Virus record (IMG/VR): IMGVR_UViG_3300045918_000033
Location: 1-35,833 of that record
DNA from: a virus
DNA: 35,833 bases
Reading direction: 5' to 3' (one strand)
The position numbers and the translations under genes were made by a program. How positions within the stretch are numbered: the stretch's first letter is position 1; each line of letters opens with the position of its first letter. The notes below the pieces were generated by a model, which saw only the letters and a program-made list of their open reading frames with translations, was not told the origin of the DNA and did not search any database. Below, in pieces: positions 24,160-33,993 of this stretch.

Positions 24160-24757
24160 GCTATATGGGCATTTAGCAAAGGAATTTGGTGAAGAATTCT
24201 CTTTTTTAGCCAAATCCCCTGCAGAAGTTATACAGCTTTTAAATATTAACTTTAGTACTTTTCAGCAGGCTATACTAAACTTCAAAGGGGAAGGATACCT
24301 AGTTAAAGTTGGTATAGATATACTACCACTAGAAGATATACATAAGCCTACTTCTTCCTATGAAACTATCAAAATTATTCCTATAGTTAAAGGAAGTGGT
24401 GGTGGTAAGGGTGGGGGTCTTCTAATGTTAATAGCTGGAGCTGCTCTAATAGCCTTCTCAGGGCCTATAGGAGCAGCTATGGTAGGATCTGAAGTAGGGG
24501 CTACTACACTAGGGTTAACTGCAGGAGCTTGGGGCAGTATAGCCTCTTCTATAGGTATGTCTCTAGTATTATCCGGAGTTTCAATGCTACTATACTCACC
24601 CCCTCCTATACCCTCTAACGCCCAGTCTATTAATTTTGATGGTGCAGTTAATACAATTAAACAAGGGGAATGTGTACCTGTAGGATATGGTAGGTGTATG
24701 GTTGGTTCCGCTGTAATTAGCGCGGGTATTAGTACTCAACTATTTAATGGTATATGA
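24146..24757 (+). CDS. Tail assembly protein I-like
   Basis: The 203-residue protein has a ubiquitin-like N-terminal part (KKVKLYGHLAKEFGEEFSF, about 2-20), then a glycine-rich linker (KGSGGGKGGG), a hydrophobic stretch (about 90-150) and an SINFDGAVNTIKQGECVPVGYG motif near 165-186. This is the plan of lambda gpI, which is needed for tip assembly with J. It overlaps K by 14 bases with AAGGAT upstream, and its TGA overlaps the J start. Confidence 0.85.
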   Translation: MKKVKLYGHLAKEFGEEFSFLAKSPAEVIQLLNINFSTFQQAILNFKGEGYLVKVGIDILPLEDIHKPTSSYETIKIIPIVKGSGGGKGGGLLMLIAGAALIAFSGPIGAAMVGSEVGATTLGLTAGAWGSIASSIGMSLVLSGVSMLLYSPPPIPSNAQSINFDGAVNTIKQGECVPVGYGRCMVGSAVISAGISTQLFNGI

Positions 24758-27700
24758 TGAATAACTGTTTTAATATTAGCTATCCTGGAGTATCAGGGCA
24801 AGGTGGAGGCGGTGGAGGTAAGGGAGGGTCTAGTGGTGGAGGCGTAGAAGCCCCTGATAGCTTATTCTCCCATCAGTATGCTAAAGTTTTAGATGCTATA
24901 TCCGAGGGGGAAATTGTAGGCTTAGTAAATGGATTACAGTCAGTATTTTTAGATGATGTACCTTTAATGAACACTTTAGGGCAGTATAACTATCAAGGAT
25001 TTAGCTTGGCCTTTAGAACCGGCGTACCTAACCAGTCTATTATACAGGGATTTAATGCACAGGAGTCTAGTCAACCTATAAGTACTAGACTTAAGTATGG
25101 TGCACCATTAATTAGGTCAGTACTTTCTAATACAGTTGATAGCGTAACAGTATCTATAGGTATTCCTAATTTAGGTAGTGTAGACTCTAATGGTAATATT
25201 AATAGTACTATTGTATCCTATAGTATAGAGATTAAGCAATCTGGTGGAGCATGGTATCCTGCTAACCTATCTTCTACTAGGTATGTAGTTTATAGCAATA
25301 CTACGGGTATTGCCACTACACCTATAGCTACGTCTATAATAGATGTAACAGCTACTATTGCCCTTGTATCTACATGGAGTAGTACAGGAGTAGCTAATGC
25401 GGCCCCTACTGGAACATTTGTACTAGAGTACGCCCCTATTAGTACCGGAGTATATATACTAGCTGCAAATTTAACACTTAGTCGAACATTACGGCCAAAT
25501 GGGCTAGTTTACGCCTACGATATATCTGTACCTAGTTTTAGTATACCAACTGCTGGGCAATACTTAGTTAGGGTTAGAAATAGTACTACAGGTACAGTGT
25601 ACCCCTGCATAGTTGGGTGCTCTACGGCTTCCTATACATATACTATAAATGGTAAGTGTACAGGTAAATATATATCTGATCACTATATTAGTTTAGCTGG
25701 AATTCCTAACTCAGGATTCCCTGTGGATATTAGAGTTACTAGATTAACACCAGATAGCTTATCTGCAAAGCTTAATAATGAGACTTGGTGGGAAACGTTT
25801 ACTGAAAGAGTAGAAGTTCCTATTAACTATACTAATACTGCAATTGCAGGCCTACAAATAGACGCTAGGTACTTTAGAGGTATTCCTAAAAGGTCATACG
25901 ATTGTAAACTACTAAAAGTAAAAGTACCCAGTAACTACTTTCCTGAGAAACAGATAATAGTATCGGCAGGTCAAACTACACAACAAGCGCTACTGCAAAG
26001 ATACACTAGAAATGCTACTACAGGTGTAGATACAGGAGTTCTACAAGTGTGGGATGGCACATTTTATACCGCTTGGACTGATAACCCCGTTTGGTGTTTT
26101 TATGATATGCTTACAAATACTAGGTATGGCCTAGGTAGTCATATAGCCTATAAGAATATTGGAACTACTAATTTATACAAGATAGCCCAGTACTGTGATG
26201 AACCCGTACAAGATGGGTTTGGTAATTATGAGTCTAGATTTACTTGTAACCTTTATATACAGTCTAGAGGGGATGCTTACCAAGTACTAAATACTATGGC
26301 ATCTGTATTTAGAGCTATGGTATATTGGGATAGTGTAAGGGGTATGACTGCTGTACAGGACGCACCAGGTAGTATTATTGCTCAGTTTACTAATGCTAAT
26401 ATTATTGACGGTACTTTTAACTATACAGGTTCGGCGTCTCAAGCTAGGCATACTACAGCTCTAGTTACTTGGAATGACCCTGCTGAGCACTATAAGCAAA
26501 AAGTCGAATTTGTAGAAAACGCTACAGATGTATCTAGATTTGGTGTTAATCAACTTGATATCCCTGCTATTGGGTGTACCTCAAGAGGGCAAGCACACCG
26601 TATAGGTAAGTGGGCCTTATTTTCAGAATCGTTGGAAACTGAAATAGTACATTTTAAAACTGGCTTCGAAGGCCTAAGTATAAAGCCAGGAGATTTAATC
26701 CGTACAATAGATAGTTTCCGTGCGGGTTTACGATATGGTGGTCGAATAGCTACAGTATACCCTAGTATTGACTTAGCTGTATTCACTGGTATAGGTAGTC
26801 TATCTAATACCTCACTAAATATAGGTATACCCTATGAGCAATTGACCGCGTATATAGATATATATAGTATTGTTACTACTAGCATTACTCTTAGTATAGA
26901 GAGAGTAGGTATACCTCAGAATATCTTTGTTACTCAAGTAATACCTGCGGGAATATGGTCTAGAGTGCAAGTAAGTGGTACTCTAGATAGTAGTACATCT
27001 AGTCCTTTAGTAAAAGTTACCAGCTCTGCTACAACTTCGTTATACTTTGGTAAAGCACAACTAAATAATGGGCTAACAGCTCAGCTTTTTGATACCATAG
27101 GTACAGTAAATAAATTAACTTTTCCGCATATATTAAGTAATACTGCCTGGGTAAAGGTAAATACTGCAATAACTACTACTAATACGGCACAAGTAACTAT
27201 AGATGCACCCATAACCTTAGCTACGGGTACTACGTATACGCTATCTTCCCAGACAGCTATAGGCACTTTAATAGATATGCCCATAGTTAATACAACTATG
27301 GGTAGTACACAAGTTCTACAAACAGCCCCTATGCTAGCACAGTTACCTCAAGAAGGAGCTATTTGGACAGTTACTAGTAGCGTACTAAATCCTGAAACTT
27401 GGCGTATTATGTCTATAGTTGAAGATCAAAAAGGTATCTATGCGGTTACTGCTTTAGAGCATAATACAAGTAAGTACGATGCAATTGAAAAAAACCTACA
27501 ACTACAAGTACTAAATACTTCAGTAATAACTACTGTACCAACACCTGTTACTAATATATTAGTAGTTGGCAGTAAATATACTATATCACCTGGAGTACAA
27601 GGTACTAAAATGAGTATATCCTGGGATAAGTCTCCTACAGCAATTAAGTATATTGTTAGTTATATTGAAAATGCTAATCCACTAATAGAACTACCCCCTA

Positions 27701-27798
27701 CTGCTAATACTTCAATAGAAATACTAAGTGCTGTTGTAGGAGCTACATATACAATTACAGTTACTGCGTATAACGCACTAGGAAAGGCGTCTCCTTGA
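24754..27798 (+). CDS. Central tip protein J, N-terminal part
   Basis: This 1014-residue protein matches lambda gpJ along its length: VRVTRLTPDSLSAKL, TNTAIAGLQIDARYF, VWDGTFYTAWTDNPVWCFYD, TRYGLGSHI, QYCDEPVQDGFG, ALVTWNDPAEHYKQ and GCTSRGQAHRIGKW. Gly-rich repeats open it. Two insertions relative to lambda are seen: residues about 171-296, and a CBM/jelly-roll-like stretch about 682-792. It ends inside or just after a fibronectin type III domain (TYTITVTAYNALGKASP) at a TGA that overlaps the next start, while lambda J continues. The C-terminal part is therefore in the following gene. Role: tip hub and host recognition. Confidence 0.9.
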   Translation: MMNNCFNISYPGVSGQGGGGGGKGGSSGGGVEAPDSLFSHQYAKVLDAISEGEIVGLVNGLQSVFLDDVPLMNTLGQYNYQGFSLAFRTGVPNQSIIQGFNAQESSQPISTRLKYGAPLIRSVLSNTVDSVTVSIGIPNLGSVDSNGNINSTIVSYSIEIKQSGGAWYPANLSSTRYVVYSNTTGIATTPIATSIIDVTATIALVSTWSSTGVANAAPTGTFVLEYAPISTGVYILAANLTLSRTLRPNGLVYAYDISVPSFSIPTAGQYLVRVRNSTTGTVYPCIVGCSTASYTYTINGKCTGKYISDHYISLAGIPNSGFPVDIRVTRLTPDSLSAKLNNETWWETFTERVEVPINYTNTAIAGLQIDARYFRGIPKRSYDCKLLKVKVPSNYFPEKQIIVSAGQTTQQALLQRYTRNATTGVDTGVLQVWDGTFYTAWTDNPVWCFYDMLTNTRYGLGSHIAYKNIGTTNLYKIAQYCDEPVQDGFGNYESRFTCNLYIQSRGDAYQVLNTMASVFRAMVYWDSVRGMTAVQDAPGSIIAQFTNANIIDGTFNYTGSASQARHTTALVTWNDPAEHYKQKVEFVENATDVSRFGVNQLDIPAIGCTSRGQAHRIGKWALFSESLETEIVHFKTGFEGLSIKPGDLIRTIDSFRAGLRYGGRIATVYPSIDLAVFTGIGSLSNTSLNIGIPYEQLTAYIDIYSIVTTSITLSIERVGIPQNIFVTQVIPAGIWSRVQVSGTLDSSTSSPLVKVTSSATTSLYFGKAQLNNGLTAQLFDTIGTVNKLTFPHILSNTAWVKVNTAITTTNTAQVTIDAPITLATGTTYTLSSQTAIGTLIDMPIVNTTMGSTQVLQTAPMLAQLPQEGAIWTVTSSVLNPETWRIMSIVEDQKGIYAVTALEHNTSKYDAIEKNLQLQVLNTSVITTVPTPVTNILVVGSKYTISPGVQGTKMSISWDKSPTAIKYIVSYIENANPLIELPPTANTSIEILSAVVGATYTITVTAYNALGKASP

Positions 27799-29984
27799 CA
27801 ACTATAAATTTTACATTTGTATTAACTCCTAGTACTCCTGCAGATGTTACTAATTTTAATATAGCCATAGTTGGATCTGCAGCTACTTTAAGCTGGGACC
27901 CTGTATTAGGGGACCCTGACTTAAGCCACTATGTTATACGATATTCTTCGGATTTAGTAACCCCTCTATGGAATAATAGTAGCATATTAATACCTAGTAT
28001 TCCCGCTAAGTCAGGAAGTGCTATAGTAGTTTCCTTAGTAGGGTCTTACCTTATTAAAGCAGTAGACTTACAGGGGTATGAAAGTAATAATGCCTCTATA
28101 ATTAGTACTACTATAGCAATACTAGATACTATTAATGTGATATCTACACATAATGAAACAGCTTTACTAGGAGCTAAAGTTAATTGTGGTGTTGGGGCAG
28201 GTATTTTGTATACCCAAGGAAACTCCGCGAGAGCTTGGAGTACTATGAGTGACGTAGTTAATATGGCTTATGGTAGTACTAATAGCTTACTTGGTATTAC
28301 TGATAAAGACCCTTTACATACAGTAGCTAGTGATGGTACGGTGACTTTGGCTAGCCTATCAGGTTGGCGTACTTTTAGAGCCCCCGTAGGGATATCTAGA
28401 GGTAAATGGTACTGGGAAATATACTGCTCCTCGAATGATATATCAGCTAACTATGCGGCATACCAAATGGTAGGGGTATCTGAAGCAGCCCTTAATGTAG
28501 GGTACCCTAGTTTGGGTAGTAATCCTGGTCCAGCACATATGTATTATGGTGCTACAGGACTATCCTATGGTAATGGTAGTACTGGACAAGCGTTACTTGG
28601 GGGGGTTTCACGTCCTTGGGCGGTACTTAACACGGGGCCATACACTTTAGGTATTGCTTTTAATGCTGATATTGGGTTAGTAGAGTACTACTTGAATAAT
28701 GAGTACCAAGGGGCTATTCCTACTAACTTACCTAGGAATAGCCTAGTATTTCCTACAGTATCTCAGTATGCTGGTTGGGCAGGTGTTACACAGTCTGCAT
28801 TATTTAACTTTGGTAGTACAGCATATAAGTTTACACCACCTATAGGGTATTTAAGCCTTACTAATGGAGTAATGCCTAAAGCTTATTACTACTTTAGAGG
28901 AATACAAGATACTAAAATAACTACTGATACCTCTCCTAGTATATTACTAACTAATAATGGTTTAACTATTCAAACAGCAACTACTACACCTAATTCATGG
29001 CATAGTGCTAGAGCTAATATTGGGGTATCTAAGGGTAAATGGTATTGGGAAGTAAGTGTAACTCAGAATTGTTTACTAGGTATTTCTCAAGCTTCCCATG
29101 TACTTACTAATTACTGCGGATCGGGTATTACAGGGTATAGCTGGAGACCTAGTATTGGGCAACGATATAATAATGGGGTAGCTACTACTACAACAGGATA
29201 CCCATCTAAAGACTTAAGATGGTTAATAGGGGTATGTTTAGACTTAGATACTAATGTGTTAATATTTTACTATGATGGAATGTATATCACTGAGGCAGCC
29301 ATAGCGAGTGGTACCTACTACCCTACTTTATCAGTATATAATAGTGTAGCTAATGTACCTACGGATGATGCTAGGTTTAACTTTGGGGCAAATGGATTTA
29401 TGTTTAATCCACCTGAGGGGTTTGAACCTTTAGTACTCCCTACTATTGACCTAGGAGTTAATACTACATCTAGAACTATTACAGATATTAGTTATACTCC
29501 ACATAATATTCTTAATCTAGCAGTTGGTTGGAGTAATATGGCTAGTATAAGTGAGTTCTCAGGTACTGCAGCAGCAGATGCCTCTGCATTAATAGAGGTC
29601 TCTACTTCTCTAGACACATTTACTTGGGCTCCCTGGGCCCCTTTAGTAGCAGCTAGTTTTACTACTAGATACTATAAGCTACGAGTAAAACTACTAAGTA
29701 CGCATAGTATTGATACACCCCTAGTATCTCTTATTAATGCAGTAATTGATATGCCAGATGTAACTCAAGCTGGTAATAATATAGCTTCCTCAAGTACTAT
29801 AGATACTACTTGTGTTTATAGCTTTCATGAAGTTCCTGCTATTGCTATAGCTGGGCAAAATATGGCTACAGGGGATTACTACTCTATAACTAGTAAAACA
29901 TCTAGCGGATTTACCGTTAATTTCTATAATTCCAGTAATATACGTATTTCACGTATATTTGACTGGGTAGCTAAAGGATACTAA
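27795..29984 (+). CDS. Central tip protein J, C-terminal part (FN3 plus SPRY-type domains)
   Basis: This 729-residue gene starts at a TTG that overlaps the preceding stop (TTGA), with AGGAAAGG at 27780-27787 in a good position. Residues 1-105 form a fibronectin type III domain continuing directly from the previous protein. Two SPRY-like domains follow (about 180-356 and 387-546), each marked by GKWYWE and ending FNFG...PP.G. The last 170 residues end IRISRIFDWVAKGY, as C-termini of many J proteins do. It appears to be the natural C-terminal half of J, split off by a -1 frame difference. Role: receptor binding, by inference. Confidence 0.8.
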   Translation: MTTINFTFVLTPSTPADVTNFNIAIVGSAATLSWDPVLGDPDLSHYVIRYSSDLVTPLWNNSSILIPSIPAKSGSAIVVSLVGSYLIKAVDLQGYESNNASIISTTIAILDTINVISTHNETALLGAKVNCGVGAGILYTQGNSARAWSTMSDVVNMAYGSTNSLLGITDKDPLHTVASDGTVTLASLSGWRTFRAPVGISRGKWYWEIYCSSNDISANYAAYQMVGVSEAALNVGYPSLGSNPGPAHMYYGATGLSYGNGSTGQALLGGVSRPWAVLNTGPYTLGIAFNADIGLVEYYLNNEYQGAIPTNLPRNSLVFPTVSQYAGWAGVTQSALFNFGSTAYKFTPPIGYLSLTNGVMPKAYYYFRGIQDTKITTDTSPSILLTNNGLTIQTATTTPNSWHSARANIGVSKGKWYWEVSVTQNCLLGISQASHVLTNYCGSGITGYSWRPSIGQRYNNGVATTTTGYPSKDLRWLIGVCLDLDTNVLIFYYDGMYITEAAIASGTYYPTLSVYNSVANVPTDDARFNFGANGFMFNPPEGFEPLVLPTIDLGVNTTSRTITDISYTPHNILNLAVGWSNMASISEFSGTAAADASALIEVSTSLDTFTWAPWAPLVAASFTTRYYKLRVKLLSTHSIDTPLVSLINAVIDMPDVTQAGNNIASSSTIDTTCVYSFHEVPAIAIAGQNMATGDYYSITSKTSSGFTVNFYNSSNIRISRIFDWVAKGY

Positions 29985-31567
29985 TGTCACAATTTGATTG
30001 GGGTACGTTAAACCCTCTTACAGAATCAGGAACTCAATTAATGCTAGACCTTAATGCGTTTAGGTCCGCAGTTGAAAGTACACATAGTGGAACAGTTAGA
30101 CCTACGTATCTAGGTGCAGGGGGTACTTGGATTAATAATGCTTCAACTCCTTGGGTAGTTTACTCCTGCACTACTAGCAATAGTGCAGGAGACATAGTAA
30201 TAGGGTACTTAGACCCTACAACACTAGTATATATTGGTGTTACTACAGAAGGACTTCTATCTAAAAGTGTAGCAGGGGCCTCTAATGTTACTCTAACACC
30301 TATTGAGAGTATTAATAGTATCTTTGAATTTACAGGGGCTCTAACTGCTAGTATAGCAGTAATAGTACCTGATACTAAGAAGCGCTATCAAGTGGAGAAT
30401 TTAACTACTGGTGCGTATACCTTAACTATAAAGACGGCAGGGGGTTCGGGTATCTCAGTACCCCAAGGTACTACAGCTTCTCTATACTGTAATGGAATAA
30501 ATATAGAAGACTCTAATAGCTCTAAACAGGGTATTAGTGGCCAGATTTCAGGCTTCCGTAACAAGATCATCAATGGAGATATGCAGGTAAGTCAGGTTAA
30601 TGGTGGGACTGCGGTTACACCAACTGGCCTAGTTTATCCAATTGACCAATGGCAGTTTGTGCCAAGTGTAAGTTCTAAGTTAACATTTCAGCAAGTAGTT
30701 GACGCACCTGCAGGGTTCAAGTATTCGACGAAGATTACAGTTGCTACTCAATACTCACCATCAGCAGCAGATTACTTAATATTCCAGCAACCTATTGAAG
30801 GTCAAAACGTTGTTGATCTTGGCTTTGGTACATCAACCCCTGCAACCATTGCCGTAAGTATGTGGATTAAGGGTTCTATAGCTGGAACTTACGCATTCTC
30901 TATAACAAACCAAGGTGTAAGAGCTTATGTAGGTACAGTTAGTGTAACTGCTAGCTGGACTAAACAAACTGTAGTATTAGTTTGTGATAATATAGGTGTT
31001 TGGACTACTGATAACACTCAAAGTGCAACAATCAGGTTCGACTTAGGGTGCGGAACTAATTATTCACAAGCGGCAAATACTTGGGTGGCTGGTACAATTG
31101 GTAATTGCAGAACTTCAACCTCGACCATTTTTTGTAATCAAGTAGCTGGTAGCACCTTAAACATCACAGGTGTACAGTTAGAGCAAGTCTCTCCAGGCGC
31201 TACGCAAGGCACTGCGTTTGAGCACGTTAGTTACGCTGACCAGTTGAGAGGGTGTCAGAGGTACCTCCCATACTTTAATGCTGGGGCTTATAGCATGGTT
31301 CTACAAGCTACGGGCGCTACAGCGGCATATGGAGGACCTATTACATTCCCGGTTCAGACTAGAGTAGGTGTGACGGGTATTGTTTCGGTAGGTGTAGCTA
31401 CTGCCTCAGCAGCTAATGGCGTATCGGCAGGGGGAACCCTAGGTGTATACATAAGTAGCAATACAAATCCGACTATTAGTATGACGGGATGCACGGGGTT
31501 AGTTGCGGGTAACGCCTCAGCAGTGTTTGGAATGTCAGCAGTTTACTTTACTGGGAGTCAAATGTAA
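29984..31567 (+). CDS. Tail fibre protein with carbohydrate-binding-type domain
   Basis: This 527-residue protein starts at TAATG from J. Residues 1-185 look like a tail-attachment part (TLNPLTESGTQLMLDLN). From about 189 a domain common in phage fibres follows: RNKIINGDMQVSQVNGGT, VYPIDQWQF, and VQLEQVSPGATQGTAFEH near 393-411, then GCQRYLPYF. This family is usually described as a lectin or CBM-like beta sandwich. The final 100 residues are beta-rich and glycine-rich. Codon choice changes at the start of the second domain, suggesting a swapped fibre tip. Confidence 0.75.
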   Translation: MSQFDWGTLNPLTESGTQLMLDLNAFRSAVESTHSGTVRPTYLGAGGTWINNASTPWVVYSCTTSNSAGDIVIGYLDPTTLVYIGVTTEGLLSKSVAGASNVTLTPIESINSIFEFTGALTASIAVIVPDTKKRYQVENLTTGAYTLTIKTAGGSGISVPQGTTASLYCNGINIEDSNSSKQGISGQISGFRNKIINGDMQVSQVNGGTAVTPTGLVYPIDQWQFVPSVSSKLTFQQVVDAPAGFKYSTKITVATQYSPSAADYLIFQQPIEGQNVVDLGFGTSTPATIAVSMWIKGSIAGTYAFSITNQGVRAYVGTVSVTASWTKQTVVLVCDNIGVWTTDNTQSATIRFDLGCGTNYSQAANTWVAGTIGNCRTSTSTIFCNQVAGSTLNITGVQLEQVSPGATQGTAFEHVSYADQLRGCQRYLPYFNAGAYSMVLQATGATAAYGGPITFPVQTRVGVTGIVSVGVATASAANGVSAGGTLGVYISSNTNPTISMTGCTGLVAGNASAVFGMSAVYFTGSQM

Positions 31568-31836
31568 TGAACTGGAAACTTTCGCAAGACGGATTATCGG
31601 CTTATCGCACACTGGGCAACGGTTGCGTGGAGTCGCGCATGGTTCATGCCATTGATGTTGATGAGTTGGTAAGTGCATTACCTGCAGATATTATCATTCC
31701 AGACTATCGCGAACAACGTGCAGCAGAGTACCCACCAATGACTGATTATCTTGATGCGATTGTTAAAGGCGATCTGGCGCAACAGCAAGCCTACATCGAC
31801 AAGTGTTTGGCTGTAAAATCTAAATATCCAAAATGA
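31567..31836 (+). CDS. Small tail-fibre-associated protein, 89 residues
   Basis: I do not know its function. It starts at TAATG from the fibre gene. Its second half, DYREQRAAEYPPMTDYLDAI and on to VKSKYPK, resembles short domains at the ends of phage fibre or fibre-assembly proteins (the EYPP...D.LDA pattern). It could be a fibre chaperone or tip piece. Its end overlaps the following gene (ATGA). Base composition is clearly different from the genes before 30.5 kb. Confidence 0.55.
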   Translation: MNWKLSQDGLSAYRTLGNGCVESRMVHAIDVDELVSALPADIIIPDYREQRAAEYPPMTDYLDAIVKGDLAQQQAYIDKCLAVKSKYPK

Positions 31837-32174
31837 TAATTTATCTGATCTTCTCACTTGTATTGTTTCTAGCTACAGCGTCACTCTATATCAGCGTGAT
31901 GAAGCTGCGCGAGTTGCGTGACAGTGGTGAACTCAACCGAGCGCACTGGTCACTCACCGTTGTCGCCTACACACTACTCGGGGTCGGACTGGTGTGCGAC
32001 ATGCTGCTGAACTGGATGGTATTCACTGTCGTACTGCTGGAATTGCCACAGGAAGTCCTGACGACTGCGCGAGTGCGCAGACACAAATTTACCGGTACAG
32101 GCTGGAGGCAATCAGTGTGCATCTGGTTCTGCACCAACTTCCTTAAACCGTTTGACGCTAACCACTGCGAGTAA
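31833..32174 (+). CDS. Small membrane protein, two helices
   Basis: The 113-residue protein has an N-terminal hydrophobic helix (IIYLIFSLVLFLATASLYI) and a second near 45-72 (VVAYTLLGVGLVCDMLLNW, FTVVLL), then a basic ELPQEVLTTARVRRHK region and WFCTNFLKPFDANHC. I recall similar small proteins from proteobacterial phages and prophages, near fibre and lysis genes, without assigned function. A holin role is possible but unsupported: no endolysin is beside it. It overlaps the 89-residue gene by ATGA. Confidence 0.6.
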   Translation: MIIYLIFSLVLFLATASLYISVMKLRELRDSGELNRAHWSLTVVAYTLLGVGLVCDMLLNWMVFTVVLLELPQEVLTTARVRRHKFTGTGWRQSVCIWFCTNFLKPFDANHCE

Positions 32175-32177
32175 CCT

Positions 32178-33992
32178 ATGAGACGCACATTCAGAGCAGA
32201 CAGATCCGGCAGAACAGGCGGCGGAAGGTTCAACCTCAACCCCTTCGCCACAGCCTCCTTCTTCGCCCCTCTAACCTCCTCGCTGACACTGACTAGGGGC
32301 ACGGGAGTGGCTACGTTTACGCGGGCAACGACTGCTACTGTGGTTGACTTCGAGGGTAATGTTAGGTTGTGTAAAGCTGGCGAGGCACGGTTTACTGGGG
32401 CTAGGAGGGTGGAGAATCTGCTAAACTCTACGATCTCTATATGGAATCAATTGAGTGGAAGTACGGCTACAGATAACACCGCCATTGCGCCAGATGGTAC
32501 GCTTTCAGCATCAACTATCGCGTTCGCAGCTACTGGCTCCAATGGGCCATATCTAGTGTTAGGTAGCGTTTCAATGTCCTCGGGTGTATGTTCTGTGTGG
32601 CTGCGCTCTAGTACAGCAAGATCGGTTAGGTTCATTTGGTACGCAACTGCGCAGACAATATCACCAAACATCCCTTTGACAAGTACGTGGACTAAATATA
32701 CCTACTTAGGGTCTGGAATAATCCCCCCTGTATTTAACTTCGGTTTTTTAAATGACTCTGCGGGAACGGCTGGAAGCATTGAGGTCTGGCATCCTCAACT
32801 CGAAAACGTCACAGGTCAATCCGTCCAGACAGCGTCCGAATATGTCTCCAGCACAGAGAACAGCACTGGCGCACTCGGAGTTAAATACTTCGAGACGGAT
32901 TACGCAGGAAATCCGATTCCAGCAGCGACACTCAAAGGTTATCTAGCCGAGGGGGTGGCGACTAATTTGTGTTTGCAGAGTAATACTTTTACTTCTGCAC
33001 CTTGGATTGGCTCTGGTTCTTCCGTTGCATTAGCTCCCTCAATCGTAGATCCTAGTGGCGGAGCTAATAGTTATTTACTGAGTATAAGTGCAGGAACCGC
33101 GTATTTTCTCCAGGCAGGTAGTATAGCTGCCAATAATACTCGCTCTATCTGGATGAAAGCAGGGACTGCTCCATATGTATGGTTGAGTGGTACTTACGCA
33201 AACAACTCAGAGGCTTGTTTTGATTTATTACTAGGGGTTGTCCAGCTCGTAAATGGAGTTGGCACTACTGCAAGCATTAAGGCTTATCCAAATGGTTGGT
33301 ATAGATGCAGCCTAACCTCTCCTGGTGCTGATATTTCTTGTTACCTAGTCATCAGCCCTAAAAGTTTTTCAGGCTCTTTAAACGGAGCAGTCTCGACATC
33401 AGCTTGCACTTGTTACATCTATGGAGCACAAGTAGAACTCGGCTCGTTCGCAACCTCCTACATCCCAACCACAACAGTCGCGGTTACGCGGAGTGCGGAT
33501 GTGCTGACTTATCCTAGTGCGGGGAATGTAGATAGCACGATGGGATCAGCGTTTTGTGAATCTACATTGACATCCCCATGTACAAATCATAGAACTTTAG
33601 TGGGTTCTCAAACGCTAGACCGTGACGTGGTTATGGTCACAAATATAGGTAATATGGTACGTCATTATGACGGAACATATTGGCTGGGCGGTCAGGTGGC
33701 TAACGTAGCAGGCACATTAAATAAGCATGGCATCTCTTTCGGCGGAATATCTGCTGTGCACGCATTAAGCGGAGTGGTGGAGGGATCAACGGCATTCGAT
33801 GGTAGCTTCGAGTTGCCTCAAATCAGCATTGGAACATCCAATTCAGGGCTGTATGTATTGAATGGCAACATCAAAAACGTCCGCCTCTGGACAACCCAAC
33901 TCACCGCCGCCCAACTGGTACAGATCACCACGCCGACTTATTCCGTCCTCGGCACAACCTTCATTCTTGGCAGTTCTTCATTAGGAGCATAA
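32178..33992 (+). CDS. Tail fibre or tailspike-like protein with tandem lectin-type domains
   Basis: This 604-residue protein begins with a basic, glycine-rich segment, then SLTLTRGTGVATFTRATTAT. Two CBM-like beta domains follow (about 80-220 and 255-440); the second ends YGAQVELGSFATSYIPTTT and VAVTRSADVLTYP, a pattern common in phage fibre and lectin-like proteins. A C-terminal LamG/concanavalin-like domain (about 455-590) includes NGNIKNVRLWTTQLTAAQLV. No lyase motif is visible. It likely binds surface sugars. The Shine-Dalgarno is weak. Confidence 0.7.
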   Translation: MRRTFRADRSGRTGGGRFNLNPFATASFFAPLTSSLTLTRGTGVATFTRATTATVVDFEGNVRLCKAGEARFTGARRVENLLNSTISIWNQLSGSTATDNTAIAPDGTLSASTIAFAATGSNGPYLVLGSVSMSSGVCSVWLRSSTARSVRFIWYATAQTISPNIPLTSTWTKYTYLGSGIIPPVFNFGFLNDSAGTAGSIEVWHPQLENVTGQSVQTASEYVSSTENSTGALGVKYFETDYAGNPIPAATLKGYLAEGVATNLCLQSNTFTSAPWIGSGSSVALAPSIVDPSGGANSYLLSISAGTAYFLQAGSIAANNTRSIWMKAGTAPYVWLSGTYANNSEACFDLLLGVVQLVNGVGTTASIKAYPNGWYRCSLTSPGADISCYLVISPKSFSGSLNGAVSTSACTCYIYGAQVELGSFATSYIPTTTVAVTRSADVLTYPSAGNVDSTMGSAFCESTLTSPCTNHRTLVGSQTLDRDVVMVTNIGNMVRHYDGTYWLGGQVANVAGTLNKHGISFGGISAVHALSGVVEGSTAFDGSFELPQISIGTSNSGLYVLNGNIKNVRLWTTQLTAAQLVQITTPTYSVLGTTFILGSSSLGA

Positions 33993-33993
33993 C

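Noticed and set aside
27780-27798. Programmed -1 frameshift within J
   Set aside because: No X XXY YYZ heptamer is present at the junction; a TTG restart with a good Shine-Dalgarno is the simpler reading.
31833-32174. Holin
   Set aside because: Two hydrophobic segments are not sufficient, and no endolysin or spanin is adjacent in the window.
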